From Brassica napus (lineage: Eukaryota > Streptophyta > Magnoliopsida > Brassicales > Brassicaceae): a DNA stretch of 64,000 nt. Within the stretch, counting starts at the first letter, position 1. Each line of letters opens with the position of its first letter. The DNA is taken from positions 11,634,466-11,698,465 of the forward strand of contig NC_063439.1 in the NCBI RefSeq assembly GCF_020379485.1, written 5' to 3'. The position numbers and the translations under genes were made by a program. Below are positions 35,401-45,532 of the stretch, piece by piece. The notes under the pieces were generated by a model that was not told the DNA's origin, ran no database searches, and was given only the letters and a program-made list of their open reading frames with translations.

Positions 35401-37698
35401 ATTAAATTCAAAAAATAAACCCGCGCTTTCTAAGCGCGGGTCAAAATCTAGTAAGACTTTAATCTACGATTTATAACATCTGTATATTCCTCTGAATTAA
35501 AAACCAATTTGGTTTATTATTTAAACAAGTATACTAAATTGGTTTAATTAATCACTATATATCAAGTTCTCTATTATGTAGGTTCAACTTAATTTAATTT
35601 TCACATATATTCTAAATTTAGAAATAAAAGAAAATTATGAAAATTAATATTTTTACATAATAATGTTTTCAAATTACATTTTGTTACAAAAATACAAAAT
35701 TTATAGTAAAAATTTTATACGCCACACAAATATTATTCTAAAATTAGATAATATATAGCAACAAATTATATTAATTTATTGATATATTTTATTGCATAAT
35801 CTAAAATATTTTTATATTAAAGAAAACGCGTGCGGTCGTGCGGGTCAAGATCTAGTCTATCAATACTATTAAAACAGAAGTACATTTTGTTATTGTTTGG
35901 AAACAAAGATAGGAGTATAAATTATAACTATTTGGAAACATGGATAACAATATAAAAATATATTATCTTTTTAGTAATTTTATCAATATAATTATATTAA
36001 TCATCTTTCTATATTTCACCGAGTTTAACAATTTCATTAATTATATCACCTAAACAATACATCACATCATTAAGTATATTACCATAATAATAACAGTGTT
36101 GATTTTTATTTATTATTAAAATCAAAAACGTAAAATAACTGGGTTTGCATATGGTTAAACATTCGGTTTAGTTTGTTCTACTAAGACGGTTTTTTAGTTT
36201 CAATCGGTGAAAATTACGTAGCCAAAAACATAATTCAAAGACATATTTTTGTGATTAAAATAATAACATAAATTAAAATAATAAAAATATATAATGTTTA
36301 TTGCCACTTAATTTTTCACTCTATAGAATTATTTTATTAAATAAAAATTTATTTCTAATTCACTTAATTTAGCCAATCACATAAATGGTAATGTTTATTA
36401 GTTTACAAAATCAGTTAGTCATGAACATTGACTATCCATTTAGGTACGAGTTATTCTTTTCGTGTATCATTTTTTTTTTTTGAAATTACGCACCATTTGA
36501 ATATTATAAATTTATGTGTGAGTTTAAATTGGGTCCTTCTGGGTTTGAATGAGTTCGGTTCTGATATATAAGAACCTAAAAATATCTAAATAAACAAATG
36601 TATCTGAAACGTGTTCAGATATTTGTACCAAAAATAACCATATTATCCGATTCAGTCCAGGTGTTTTGAATACAATTAGTTATATTACGATCCATCTAAA
36701 ATATATAACACTAATTATGAAAAAAATATCAAATAATAAAAATGTAAGAAGTGCGCAGATTAATCTCTAGTTTGCATTATTACTCAACACATGTGCTTTT
36801 TTTTTGAATGAATGTTAAATTTGTATTTATCAAAAAAAGCTTTTTTACATTTTTTTTTTTTTACCATGTAGATCCTGGAGTGCAAGACACAGTGGTGGAG
36901 GCATTGCATCCTATAAGATACAAAGACCTTCCGACATCAGGATTTGGGCCTCTAGAATCATTTTTGGAGAGCTGTAGGGTAGTCAACAAAAGAACAGGTT
37001 CTGGCATTATCCTCAACACGGCAAGCTGTCTAGAAAGCTCTTCTCTGTCATGGATGCAAAGAGAACTTGGAATTCCAATGTACGCACTAGGCCCTCTTCA
37101 TGCTTTAGCTAAAGCAGTGAAATCTAGTTTACTGGAAGAGGACAGGGGCTGCCTTGAATGGCTGAACAAGCAGAAGCCGAGGTCGGTGATATACATAAGC
37201 CTGGGAAGCTTGGGTAGCATGGAAATTAAGGATGTTTTGGAGATGGCTTCAGGATTGTATAATAGCAACCAACCTTTCTTATGGGTCATCCGGCCGGGCT
37301 CTATCGTAGGCTCCGAGATAGAGTCATTGCCAGAGGAAGTCAATAAAAAAGTCTCAGAGAGAGGATACATTGTGGAATGGGCACCACAGAATGAAGTACT
37401 TGGTCATCCTGCAGTAGGAGGTTTCTGGAGCCACTGTGGATGGAACTCAATACTTGAGAGCATTGAGGAAGGAGTTCCATTTATTTGCAGGCCTTTTCAA
37501 GGCGAACAGAAGTTAAACGCAATGTATTTAGAAAGCGTTTGGAGGATAGGGATTCAGCTAGGAGGAGAAGTGGAAAGAGGAAAGGTTGAGAGAGCTGTGA
37601 AGAGGTTGATTGTGGATAAAGAAGGTGCAAACATGAGGAGAAGAGCCCTTGATTTAAAAGAGATGATCAAAACCTCATGTATAATTAGAGATCACTAA
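32417..37698 (+). CDS. UGT76E-type glycosyltransferase with a 4-kb intron (UGT copy 2)
   Basis: Exons 32417-32915 and 36872-37698 join at the conserved phase-1 site (GAAG|GT ... TAG|AT), giving about 441 aa. Family-1 UGTs transfer glucose from UDP-glucose to small molecules such as hormones and flavonoids in the cytosol; this copy's substrate is unknown. The His of LHGH (residue 26, in PLTLHGH instead of PFPAQGH) and CIIYDEF are present. The PSPG box runs from [20 protein letters not shown] to PFQGEQ in exon 2. The intron is 3,956 bp, against tens of bp in the sister copies, and is filled with a MITE, Helitrons and a LINE tail. The C-terminus ends [11 protein letters not shown], lacking about 20 family residues, apparently through a 1-bp insertion near 37677. 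Met7 is an alternative start. It may be expressed or a recent pseudogene. Confidence 0.75.
32921..33294. mobile_element. Tourist-like (PIF/Harbinger) MITE in the UGT copy 2 intron
   Basis: The left end reads AGGTGTTATTGGTTTATA and the right end, reverse-complemented, AGGGGTTATTGGTTCTATGA. The GTTATTGGTT terminal inverted repeat fits the common plant Tourist MITE. The interior is AT-rich with short AATCCAT-type repeats. The 3-bp target duplication is unclear. Confidence 0.6.
33928..35451 (+). mobile_element. Non-autonomous Helitron in the UGT copy 2 intron
   Basis: 1,524 bp. The 5' end TCTATACTATTAAAAGGGAA at 33928 is preceded by A. The 3' end is a perfect 9-bp hairpin, CCCGCGCTT-TCT-AAGCGCGGG (35420-35440), then TCAAAATCTAG ending at 35451 and followed by T. 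It has the same terminus family as the element at 4385-5883. It has no coding capacity. Confidence 0.85.
35452..35855 (+). repeat. Helitron 3'-end remnant
   Basis: Ends GGTCAAGATCTAG at 35855, a Helitron-type terminus after a GC-rich patch (CGTGCGGTCGTGCGGG) that forms only a poor hairpin. The 5' part is missing or replaced. Confidence 0.5.
35856..36770 (+). mobile_element. Second Helitron in the UGT copy 2 intron
   Basis: The 5' end TCTATCAATACTATTAAAAC directly abuts the previous Helitron end. The 3' end is ATTAATCTCTAG at 36770, followed by T. An inverted, diverged copy of the same family lies at 43901-44862, and their interiors match in reverse complement (for example the ATAACCATAT and GTGTTATATATTTTAGAT regions). 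It is non-coding. Confidence 0.65.
36797..36865 (-). repeat. LINE-type tail next to the UGT copy 2 acceptor
   Basis: T9 followed by GAATGAATGTTAAATTTGTA matches the tail junction of the LINE at 61993 and the remnant at 557. It lies within 75 bp of the exon 2 acceptor, and a second T-run (36851-36862) now forms the polypyrimidine tract. Confidence 0.5.
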
Positions 37699-37849
37699 AA
37701 CGTCTATTTTGAGCTAGATATACACAAAAATTCAGTTTCAACAAAAGCGATAATAAACAGAAATGTAATATTTATCATGCTTTATGAAAGACATATATCA
37801 TTACCCCAGAACAAGCCCACAAGTCACAACCATTCGTGTTTAGTTGTTA

Positions 37850-38178
37850 TTTTTTTTTTTTTGTCAACAAACGGCTATTCTATTACTCAAACATGAGGTG
37901 GTCTGGGTAGCCAGACCGGAATAGAACAACCAATAAAACAAAGAGATCTATGAAAAGATCGAGCATTCCTAGCTAAAGAATCAGCAATTTCATTCTGTGT
38001 TCTTGGCATGTAGGTGATCTTGAAGTCCGAATAACACATGAGGATGATTTGAATGGCTTCCAGCTCCGTTGAAAACTTTGGCCAGGCTTGGGGTTCCTTT
38101 ATCATAGCTATCAGGTCCTTGCAATCTGTACCAAAGTGTTGGCAGTTTGAATGTTGAAGCATGCTTTTCAATGCCCAT
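37850..38178 (-). mobile_element. LINE 3' fragment with RNase H-like domain
   Basis: A poly(T) at 37850-37862 marks the minus-strand poly(A) tail. Reading leftward from 38178, the frame contains DCKDLIAMIKEP, WPKFSTELEAI and NEIADSLARNARSF, ending IPVWLPRPPHV. This is the RNase H-like C-terminus of plant LINE ORF2 proteins. It is strongly 5'-truncated and of a different family from the LINE at 62 kb. No target duplication was recognised. Confidence 0.75.
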
Positions 38179-38325
38179 TTAAGATCACTATTTAAGATGA
38201 TATTATTATGGAAGTATTATTTATAAAATTATACTTATGAAGAGACCAATTATAGGAAAAAATCTTAAGATAGTCAATATGGAATCTCGTCATCCATTCA
38301 TAGATGGTATTCTTTACGTAATTGT

Positions 38326-38573
38326 TATAGAATCACACAATCAAAGCTTTAATAAGAAGTCATTCTCTTATTAATCAAACTCACAACTCACAAATCACAA
38401 TATCAAAAGTCACACATATGCATCTCAATATGCATCAGTATATATATGACTATATTGTTCCTAATCTCAATAGGATAAACACAAAACAATATTTCCTAAT
38501 CCTAATAGATATTCAAATCTTGATGGGATTAGGATAGCTTCTTCTTCAAGCTATCTTCAAGCTGACACCAACA
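38326..38573 (-). repeat. 3' LTR of the young copia element
   Basis: 248 bp. The purine tract of the element (minus strand; plus strand TTCTCCCTCCTAAG) lies at 38574 onward. Confidence 0.9.
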
Positions 38574-40588
38574 TTCTCCCTCCTAAGCTTGAACTCACTC
38601 TTGCACACGTCATGAACACCAACAAGGATCCTCATTTCGACAAACTTAGTTCTACCAAGAGACTTGGTAAGTATATCAGCTCGTTGCTCAGTTCCTGGAA
38701 CATGTTCGACTTCTACTTGATCATTCTCAACGCATTCTCTTATGAAGTGGAATCTTCTGTGTATATGTTTGCTTCGCCCATGAAACACCGGGTTTCTTGT
38801 CAAGGCAATTGCAGATTTATTATCAACCCTTATTGTCACCCGTTTGCAGTCTTCGCCGACAACTTCACTAAACAACTCTTGAAGCCAAATTGCTTGCTTC
38901 GCAGCTTCCGTAGCAGCCATAAACTCAGCTTCACATGAAGATAATGCAACAATTTCTTGTTTCTGCGAGCACCAGGTTATAGGGCTTTCACCAAGATAGA
39001 ACACATGACCAGTGGTGCTCTTCCCATCATCGGCATCGACGTTGTGTGAGGCATCACTATAGCCTATCACATTCAAGTCCGTGCTTCGTTTAAACCGGAG
39101 TCCTAGGGAGCAGGTTCCACGTAAGTACCTTAAAACCTGTTTCAGAGCCGCGGCATGAGACTCCTTGGGTTCCGCCATGTACCTGCTGAGAACTCCTACT
39201 GAATAAGACAGGTCAGGACGCGTATGAAGCAGATATCGTAAGCATCCAATGTTCCTTCTATAACTCTTCTCATCGACAGTCTTCTCCTTAGATGACTTGG
39301 ACAAGTTCACATTTATATCCATCGGTATGTGAGTCATATTACATGAACTCATGTTTGTTTCCTCAAGAATTTTCATCGCATACTTCTCTTGACTCAACAC
39401 AATGTATCCTTCATGTTGCTGTACTTCTATTCCCAAGTAGTATGTCAATATTCCAAGGTCACTCATCTCAAAGTTCTTTGACATCTCTTTCTTAAACTCT
39501 AATATCATAGCAAGTGATGATCCAGTGACCAACAAATCGTCAACATACACCACAACTATCAACAAACCTCGCTTTGCTTCTTTCCTGTACAGAGAAGACT
39601 CCTTTGAGCACTTAAGGAAGCTCAAACCACAGAGAATCTGATTTAGTTTAGCATTCCAAGCTCTTGGTGCTTGCTTTAGACCATAAAGTGCTTTCTTTAA
39701 CTTATACACCATCTTCTCTTTCCCTGCGACAATAAATCCTTCGGGTTGTGTGACAAATACTTCTTCTTTTAACTCTCCATGAAGGAAGGCCGTTTTTACA
39801 TCAAGGTGATGAACTTCCCAATTCTTTGAAGCCGCAAGTGCAATGACTAATCGTATAGTCTCAATTCGTGCTACTGGTGCGAACACTTCATCATAGTCTA
39901 TGCCATGCCTCTGAACATACCCTTTAGCGACCAATCGTGCTTTGTATTTGATAACACTCCCATCAGCATTACGTTTTATCTTAAAAACCCACTTAAGACC
40001 TATAGGTTTTACACCAGTAGGCAATTCAACCAGGTCCCATGTATGGTTCTTCTCGATAGAAACTATTTCTTCCTTACAAGCATTGATCCAGACATCTAGT
40101 TCCTTAGCTTCTGTAAAATCCCAAGGCTCCTCATTGATTACCATTAGCAGTTGCTCACACTCTGCTTCAGCAAGTAGTATATAATCATCAAGATATGTTG
40201 GTTTTGAAGTTTCTCGTGTTGATCTTCGCAACTGTGGTTGTACATCTCCATCATCGTTTTCTTCATCACTTATATCAGCACGAGCTTCATCACTAGCAGT
40301 CGAGGTCTCATTCGTAGTTTCACTAGCTGCGATCGGGTCATCATTCGATTCCTTTATCATCACAGAGAACCCTTCTGTCTCGTCGTTTTCTTTCTTATCC
40401 CAGCTCCATTCTTTCTCTTCCAAGAAACATACGTCCCGACTCACTACTATACGTTTGCTTGTGGTATCAAGGAGGCGATAAGCCTTTGTTCCAGGCTCGG
40501 TTCCGAGGTGTACTAGCGCTCTTGACCTATCATCAAGCTTCTTCCTCCCTGCAGAATCAGTTTTCGTGTAGCACACGCATCCGAACAC
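38546..40588 (-). pseudogene. Copia reverse transcriptase and RNase H, long open frame
   Basis: About 680 codons are open, from VFGCVCYTKTDSAGRKKLDD at the end of integrase through reverse transcriptase to RNase H. Reverse transcriptase shows WVFKIKRNADGSVIKYKARL, HHLDVKTAFLHGELKEEVF, LYGLKQAPRAWN and the active site VVYVDDLLVTGSS. RNase H shows GYSDASHNVDADDGKSTTGH and LSSCEAEFMAATEAAKQAIW. The domains themselves look undamaged. The upstream frame is broken near 40590-40665, so they are not reached from gag. Confidence 0.88.
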
Positions 40589-41175
40589 TCTGAGATGGCT
40601 GAAGGCTTTCGCATTCTTAGAACTTTGTATGGTGTTTTTCCGTCCAAAGATCTCGTTGCTACTCAGTTAATTAAGTAGGTGGCATGTCTTACAGCTTCTC
40701 CCCATAGATAGTTTGGTAGATTCATGTGTTTCAAGATACTTCTCGTCATCTCCAAAAGAGTTCGGTTTCGCCTTTCAACCACTCCATTCTGTTGAGGTGA
40801 GTAGGGTGCTGTTAAGTGTCTGTTGATGCCGTGTTTATCGCAGTAAGTTTGAAACTCATGTGAACTCTCCACCTCTATCCGTTCTGAAAGTTTTGATCTC
40901 TGTCTGAGTTTCTTGTGTAGCAATCATCCTGAAACTTTTAAATTTTTCAAACGATTCACTTTTCTCCTTTAGTAACACTGTCCACATATAGCGAGAGTAA
41001 TCATCGATAAGGACAAACACATAACGTTTCTTAGCCGGAGTAGACGGTGTGATAGGTCCACATAAGTCACCATGGACGAGTTCAAGTGGTTTTGAAGCTC
41101 AATATGTCGTTGATTGTGGAAAAGATGCTCGAGCATGCTTCCCGCGTAGACATGTCGTACATGTCTCCTTGTCAA
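40589..41175 (-). pseudogene. Copia integrase, frameshifted
   Basis: Integrase core pieces in shifting frames: VHGDLCGPITPSTPAKKRYV, DDYSRYMWTVLL, then HEFQTYCDKHGINRHLTAPY and SPQQNGVVERRNRTLLEMTR. Breaks are an in-frame TGA near 41098, a short deletion near 40862, a TGA near 40663 and a frameshift near 40610. At least two of the stops replace expected CGA (Arg) codons, which fits deamination of methylated CpG. Confidence 0.82.
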
Positions 41176-42244
41176 TGTTAAGCTTGGGAATGCCTAAGAC
41201 CAGTTCTTTGTTGATCATTAGCTTCATCGACTCTGTGTTGATGTGTCCAAGGCGTGCGTGCCACTTAGACGAGTCACTAGACATTACTTGCAGGCAACGG
41301 ATTTGATCAGCTTGTAGGGTTACTTTATAGAGACGGTTGCTTGATCTAGTGGTTTTTACCATTAGTTCTCCTGATCGATCGAACAACAGAAGAGTATTAT
41401 CATGCATACGAACTTCACAGCCAGCCTCAGTCGCTTGTCCCAAACTCACGATATTACTCCTAAGGTTCGGTATGTAATATACGTTGTTAAGCACTTTCTT
41501 CTCTCCTCCTTTGAAAGTAAAACGTATGGAACCTCTTCCTACTATGTCGATGCGCGAGTCATCTCCAAATCTCACTTGACCAGTAATGCTTTCATCAAGA
41601 TCTTGGAAGAATAGTCTGTTCCCGCTCATGTGATTGCTCGCGCCATTGTCGAGATACCATGTATTCTCCAAGTTAGTCTCAAAATTCTTTGGATTTACCT
41701 TCCTTTCATTTAGATATACTACTTCATTCATCATCAGTTCATCAGCCTCATGTGTATCATCTTCCTTCTTCTCACAGGTTTCTTGGAGTTTCAATTCCTT
41801 CTCCGGACAATCAGATGCATAATGACCAAGCTTATCGCACTTAAAACATGTAATGTGAGAGATATCTCTGTTCTGTCCCTGTCCTTGTCTATACGCCTCT
41901 CTCTGGCGCTCAAAGTTACTGGAGCGGCCGCGACCTCGTCCTCTCCATGATGATCTTCCGCCACGTCCTCTACCGCGATTATTACCATAGTTGTTGCTGT
42001 AACCTTCTTGGTTTGATCCCGAGTTAGCAGCATACATTAACTTTTCTTGATCATCAGATTTTTCTTCTTCCTCTGCACTCACTCTTTCTTCGTATGCCTT
42101 TAATCTGCCCACTATGTCTTCGAAACTTGTTGTATTCAAGTCAAGAACTTGCTCGAGAGAAGCAACAATTTGAATATACTTATTTCTTGGCAAGCTTTTA
42201 AGGAATTTTTTCACAAGCTTAGGCTCTTCTAGTATCTCTCCCAA
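41099..42244 (-). pseudogene. Copia gag C-terminus, protease and GAG-pre-integrase
   Basis: Open frame of about 380 codons. It contains KKFLKSLPRNKYIQIVASLE (UBN2 capsid), an RGRGRGGRSSWRGRGRGRSS basic stretch, the CCHC knuckle CFKCDKLGHYASDC, the protease motif WYLDNGASNHMSG, and WHARLGHINTESM with CTTCLRGKHARASFPQS (GAG-pre-integrase). It continues from the gag frame upstream, from which one TAG separates it. Confidence 0.85.
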
Positions 42245-42265
42245 TGATGCAGATTTCGACGATAT

Positions 42266-42666
42266 CTAAGATAACTTTCCAGAAAACATGTCAATTGTAT
42301 CTTCATCTCTCATCTTCAATCTATCAAATTCAGCCATAAGAGTTTGTAGTCTAGCCTCTCTTACTCGTTCAGCTCCAACGTTTCTTGATTTTATTGCATC
42401 CCATACTTCTTTTGCTGTATCAATCTCCCCAACTTGCAAGATTAAAGCTTCCGGTATAGACTGGAACAAGTATGCGATTGCTTTATTATTTTTCTTTTCA
42501 TCCTTAGTTCCAGGGTCTATTGTTTCCCAGACCTCACTAACTTTAAGAGCTACCTTCATCCTCATGGCCCATACTGTGTAGTTAGAGGAGGTTAGCATTG
42601 GGAATTTGATGGAGGCAGGGCCGGTATCTTTGTTGTTCTCTCCGGGTATGTCCTTCACGTCTTCCA
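42266..42666 (-). pseudogene. Copia gag N-terminus
   Basis: Starts at the ATG at 42666 (MEDVKDIPGENN) and includes FPMLTSSNYTVWAMRMKVAL and AKEVWDAIKSRNVGAERVRE, the N-terminal gag signature of copia elements. It stops at a TAG after FSGKLS near 42266; the same frame continues directly with ISSKSASLGE, so one nonsense mutation splits gag. Confidence 0.85.
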
Positions 42667-42724
42667 TGGTTGTCGCTGTCTTAGTAATGCAGTCAGATGA
42701 TTCAATCAGATGGTTTTTATATAA

Positions 42725-42737
42725 GGCTCTGATACCA
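42725..42737 (-). other. Primer-binding site of the young copia element
   Basis: TGGTATCAGAGCC on the minus strand, a perfect initiator tRNA-Met type site, separated by two bases from the LTR end. Confidence 0.88.
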
Positions 42738-42739
42738 AA

Positions 42740-42987
42740 TATAGAATCACACAATCAAAGCTTTAATAAGAAGTCCGTCTCTTATTAATCAAACTCACAA
42801 CTCACAAATCACAATATCAAAAGTCACACATATGCATCTCAATATGCATCAGTATATATATGACTATATTGTTCCTAATCTCAATAGGATAAACACAAAA
42901 CAATATTTCCTAATCCTAATAGATATTCAAATCTTGATGGGATTAGGATAGCTTCTTCTTCAAGCTATCTTCAAGCTGACACCAACA
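42740..42987 (-). repeat. 5' LTR of the young copia element
   Basis: 248 bp. It differs from the 3' LTR only in CC-G versus CA-T at about 42776-42778. Confidence 0.9.
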
Positions 42988-42992
42988 TTTGT

Positions 42993-43578
42993 TACTCTAG
43001 ACGGTGAGGGTGACAATTTTAGTTTAACGAGTTTAAAATAGGTGAATCGATTAAAAAATATTTAGTAAATGTGATTTTACTTACAGTCAGTGAGGAACAT
43101 ATTAACCCATATATATGTATATATATAACATAATATATTAAAAATATATATTTTTCAAAAAAATTCTTCGGTTTACGGTGCTGGTTGGATTTGATATTGG
43201 TTTTGGGATATATACTTTAAGAACTGTTTGAATATATACCCCAGGTCTAATAGAGTATGATACTTTTATTTTCAAGTCGATTCCGAGTCGGGTTTTTTGG
43301 ATACAAAATATTCTTGATTAGTTATGTTAGGTAACTAATAAGAAAATATAATATGTTACAAACTTTAGGATAAAGTGAAAATAATTTATGATATGCATAT
43401 GACACAAGTGTATAGTCATGCAACTTGACATATTTAATATAGTTACCAAAATGATATTAAATTAATATTAAACACAAATATGATTACAAAAAATAACATA
43501 AATATAAATATTAAATTTCACAAAGAAAAACATAAACAAAAAATATATCCGCCCTTTCAAGAGCGGGTCAGAATCTAG
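42993..43578 (+). repeat. Helitron remnant ending at 43578
   Basis: Imperfect hairpin CCGCCCTTTC-AAGAGCGGG at about 43549-43567, then TCAGAATCTAG ending at 43578 and followed by T: a Helitron 3' end. The interior is AT-rich. The 5' end was not found; it may have been lost beside the copia insertion. Confidence 0.5.
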
Positions 43579-43900
43579 TCTATATTATTAAAATAGAAGT
43601 ACAAATATAAATTAACCCTTAATTTTTCAAATTATTTACACTCATATGTCACTGAAGTAATAAATTTACTTACATTTTAGTATTCTTGTCTTTTATAGTT
43701 TAATTAATCCATTTTCCTAAAATAAAGTATAACAAATTATGTTTACTAATTTAAAAAATATTTCCTATAATCTAGCTAAACAATAAATTATACTTAATCA
43801 ATGTCAAAAAATGTAACAAGATTTTATTATTAGGTCCGGACCCGGGAGGTTACATGTGTAGTTTGCTAATTATTATCTAAATTGTGGGCATAAAAACAAA
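43579..43900 (+). repeat. Helitron 5'-end remnant
   Basis: Starts TCTATATTATTAAAATAGAA directly after the previous CTAG, a Helitron-type 5' terminus. It is interrupted by the inverted Helitron at 43901. It is non-coding. Confidence 0.4.
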
Positions 43901-44862
43901 CTAGGAATTGATCCGTGCACCCCTGCGGATATTGGTTTTTACATTCTTATACAATGATATTTGATTTTCATAATTAGTGTTATATATTTTAGATGAGTCG
44001 TAATATAATTAATGGTATTCAAAAGACCTGGACTGGGTCGGGTGATATGGTTATTTTTGGTGCAAATATCTGAATCTGTTTCAGATACATTTGTTATTTA
44101 GATATTTTTAGGTTCTTATACATCAGGACTGAACTCATACAGACCTAGAAGGATCTAACTCAAAACCCACACATAAATTTATAATATTCGCGGAACTTAA
44201 TTTCAAAAAAAAAAATACCTGAAAAGAACAACACGTACCTAAGTGAATAGTCAATTTTCATGCTTAACTGATTTTATAAACTAATAAAAATGACTATTTC
44301 TATGTGTTTGGCTAAATTAAGTAAAAAAGAAAGAGTTTTTTATTTAGTAAAATAATTATATGGAGTGGAAAATTAAGTGACAATAAATATAATACATTTT
44401 TGTTATTTTGATTTAATTTATTATTTTATTCGCAAAAATATGTCTTTGAGTTATGTTTTTGGCTACGTAATTTTCCACCGATTGAAACTAAAATAATAAA
44501 AAATTAGTAAAACAAACTAAACCGAACGTTTAACCATATGTAAAACCCAGTTATTTTACATTTTTATTTTATAATTGGTACATAGTTAATGTTGATTAAT
44601 TAATAAATTAAAACATGCACTATTATTATTATGGTAATATAATTAATGATGTGATGTATTATTAAAGTAATATAATTAATGAAATTGTTAAACTGACTGA
44701 AATATGGAAAGTTAATTAATGTAATTATGTTCATGAAATTATTACAAAAAAAAAACATTATTTTTTTTATACTGCTATCCATGTTTTGCAAACAATTTTC
44801 ATTTATACCGCTATCCATGTTTTCAAACAGTACTAAAAGTAATTCATTTTTAATAATATAGA
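43901..44862 (-). mobile_element. Inverted Helitron, sibling of the one at 35856
   Basis: On the minus strand it starts TCTATATTATTAAAAATGAA at 44862, preceded by A, and ends CTAG at 43904-43901 after a GC patch (CCGCAGGGGTGCACGG). It is 962 bp and matches 35856-36770 in reverse complement. It is non-coding; short frames inside it are chance. Confidence 0.6.
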
Positions 44863-45532
44863 TTTTCTCTAAAAGTACAAATATCATCTATATGTTAAAA
44901 AGAATCCATATATAAAAGAAAAATTATTCAGGATAGTCATTTTAGTTTATTTTTACAAAAATAGCACTCAAGAATAAAAATGACCAATATAAATTTTATT
45001 AAACGGCAAATATACATTATATCCTAAAGTTAACTAATCTATAATTAGGTTTTAAAGTTGAGTGGTAAGGTTCTGAGGGTGAAGTTTCAAATTTTAAAAA
45101 ATAAAATATTAATTTTAAAAATTAAAAAAAGCTGTTTTGATCATTTTTAGAGCTATTTTAGTGATAAAAATTTTAAAAAGGATATCCGAGAGAATTACCC
45201 TATATATGGATTTTGTACCTCATTTTTTCAATTTATAATTTTCAATTTGTTCTCATAAATGCACAACAAAATCCCAGAACACCGTGCAGAGAATTATTTA
45301 CGTTTTACAAACTGTAACTGTAGTTGTGCCATTTTATAAGTTATATTATTTTTATTTAAATGTCAAAAGAGAACATGCGATCATGTGGAAAAATCCACCA
45401 ATTCCATGTTGGCCAGAACAAACCAAACAATTATTGGCTAAGGAGATTTTAATAATAATATGGATCCGATCACTTATGAAGGGATGTCTGCTTTGAGATA
45501 CGAAGGAGGTGCAGAAAAAATAAGTTAAAGCA
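44863..45532 (+). other. 5' flank of UGT copy 3
   Basis: AT-rich intergenic DNA. The last 150 bp contain a block shared with the UGT copy 4 promoter, listed separately. Confidence 0.5.
45389..45438 (+). promoter_or_regulatory. Conserved upstream block of UGT copy 3
   Basis: Contains AAAATCCACCAA and GCCAGAACAAACCAAACAA followed by TTATTGGC. The same three pieces occur in the same order at 51742-51797 upstream of UGT copy 4. It is either retained promoter sequence or simple duplication homology. It ends about 95 bp before the start codon. Confidence 0.5.

Larger units (their letters stand above)
38326..42987 (-). mobile_element. Young Ty1/copia retrotransposon, minus strand
   Basis: LTRs at 38326-38573 and 42740-42987 (248 bp each) differ at only two positions by eye, so the insertion is recent. 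They are flanked by the near-match ATTGT (38321-38325) and TTTGT (42988-42992). The element starts TGTTGGTGTC on the minus strand but its LTRs end CTATA, not the usual CA. A primer-binding site TGGTATCAGAGCC lies at 42737-42725. Gene order is gag, protease, integrase, reverse transcriptase, RNase H. Despite its youth it has several stops and frameshifts, so it is not autonomous. Confidence 0.92.

Noticed and set aside
44600..44887. Minus-strand frame of 95 codons with hydrophobic repeats
   Set aside because: It lies inside the AT-rich Helitron at 43901-44862 and reflects base composition.
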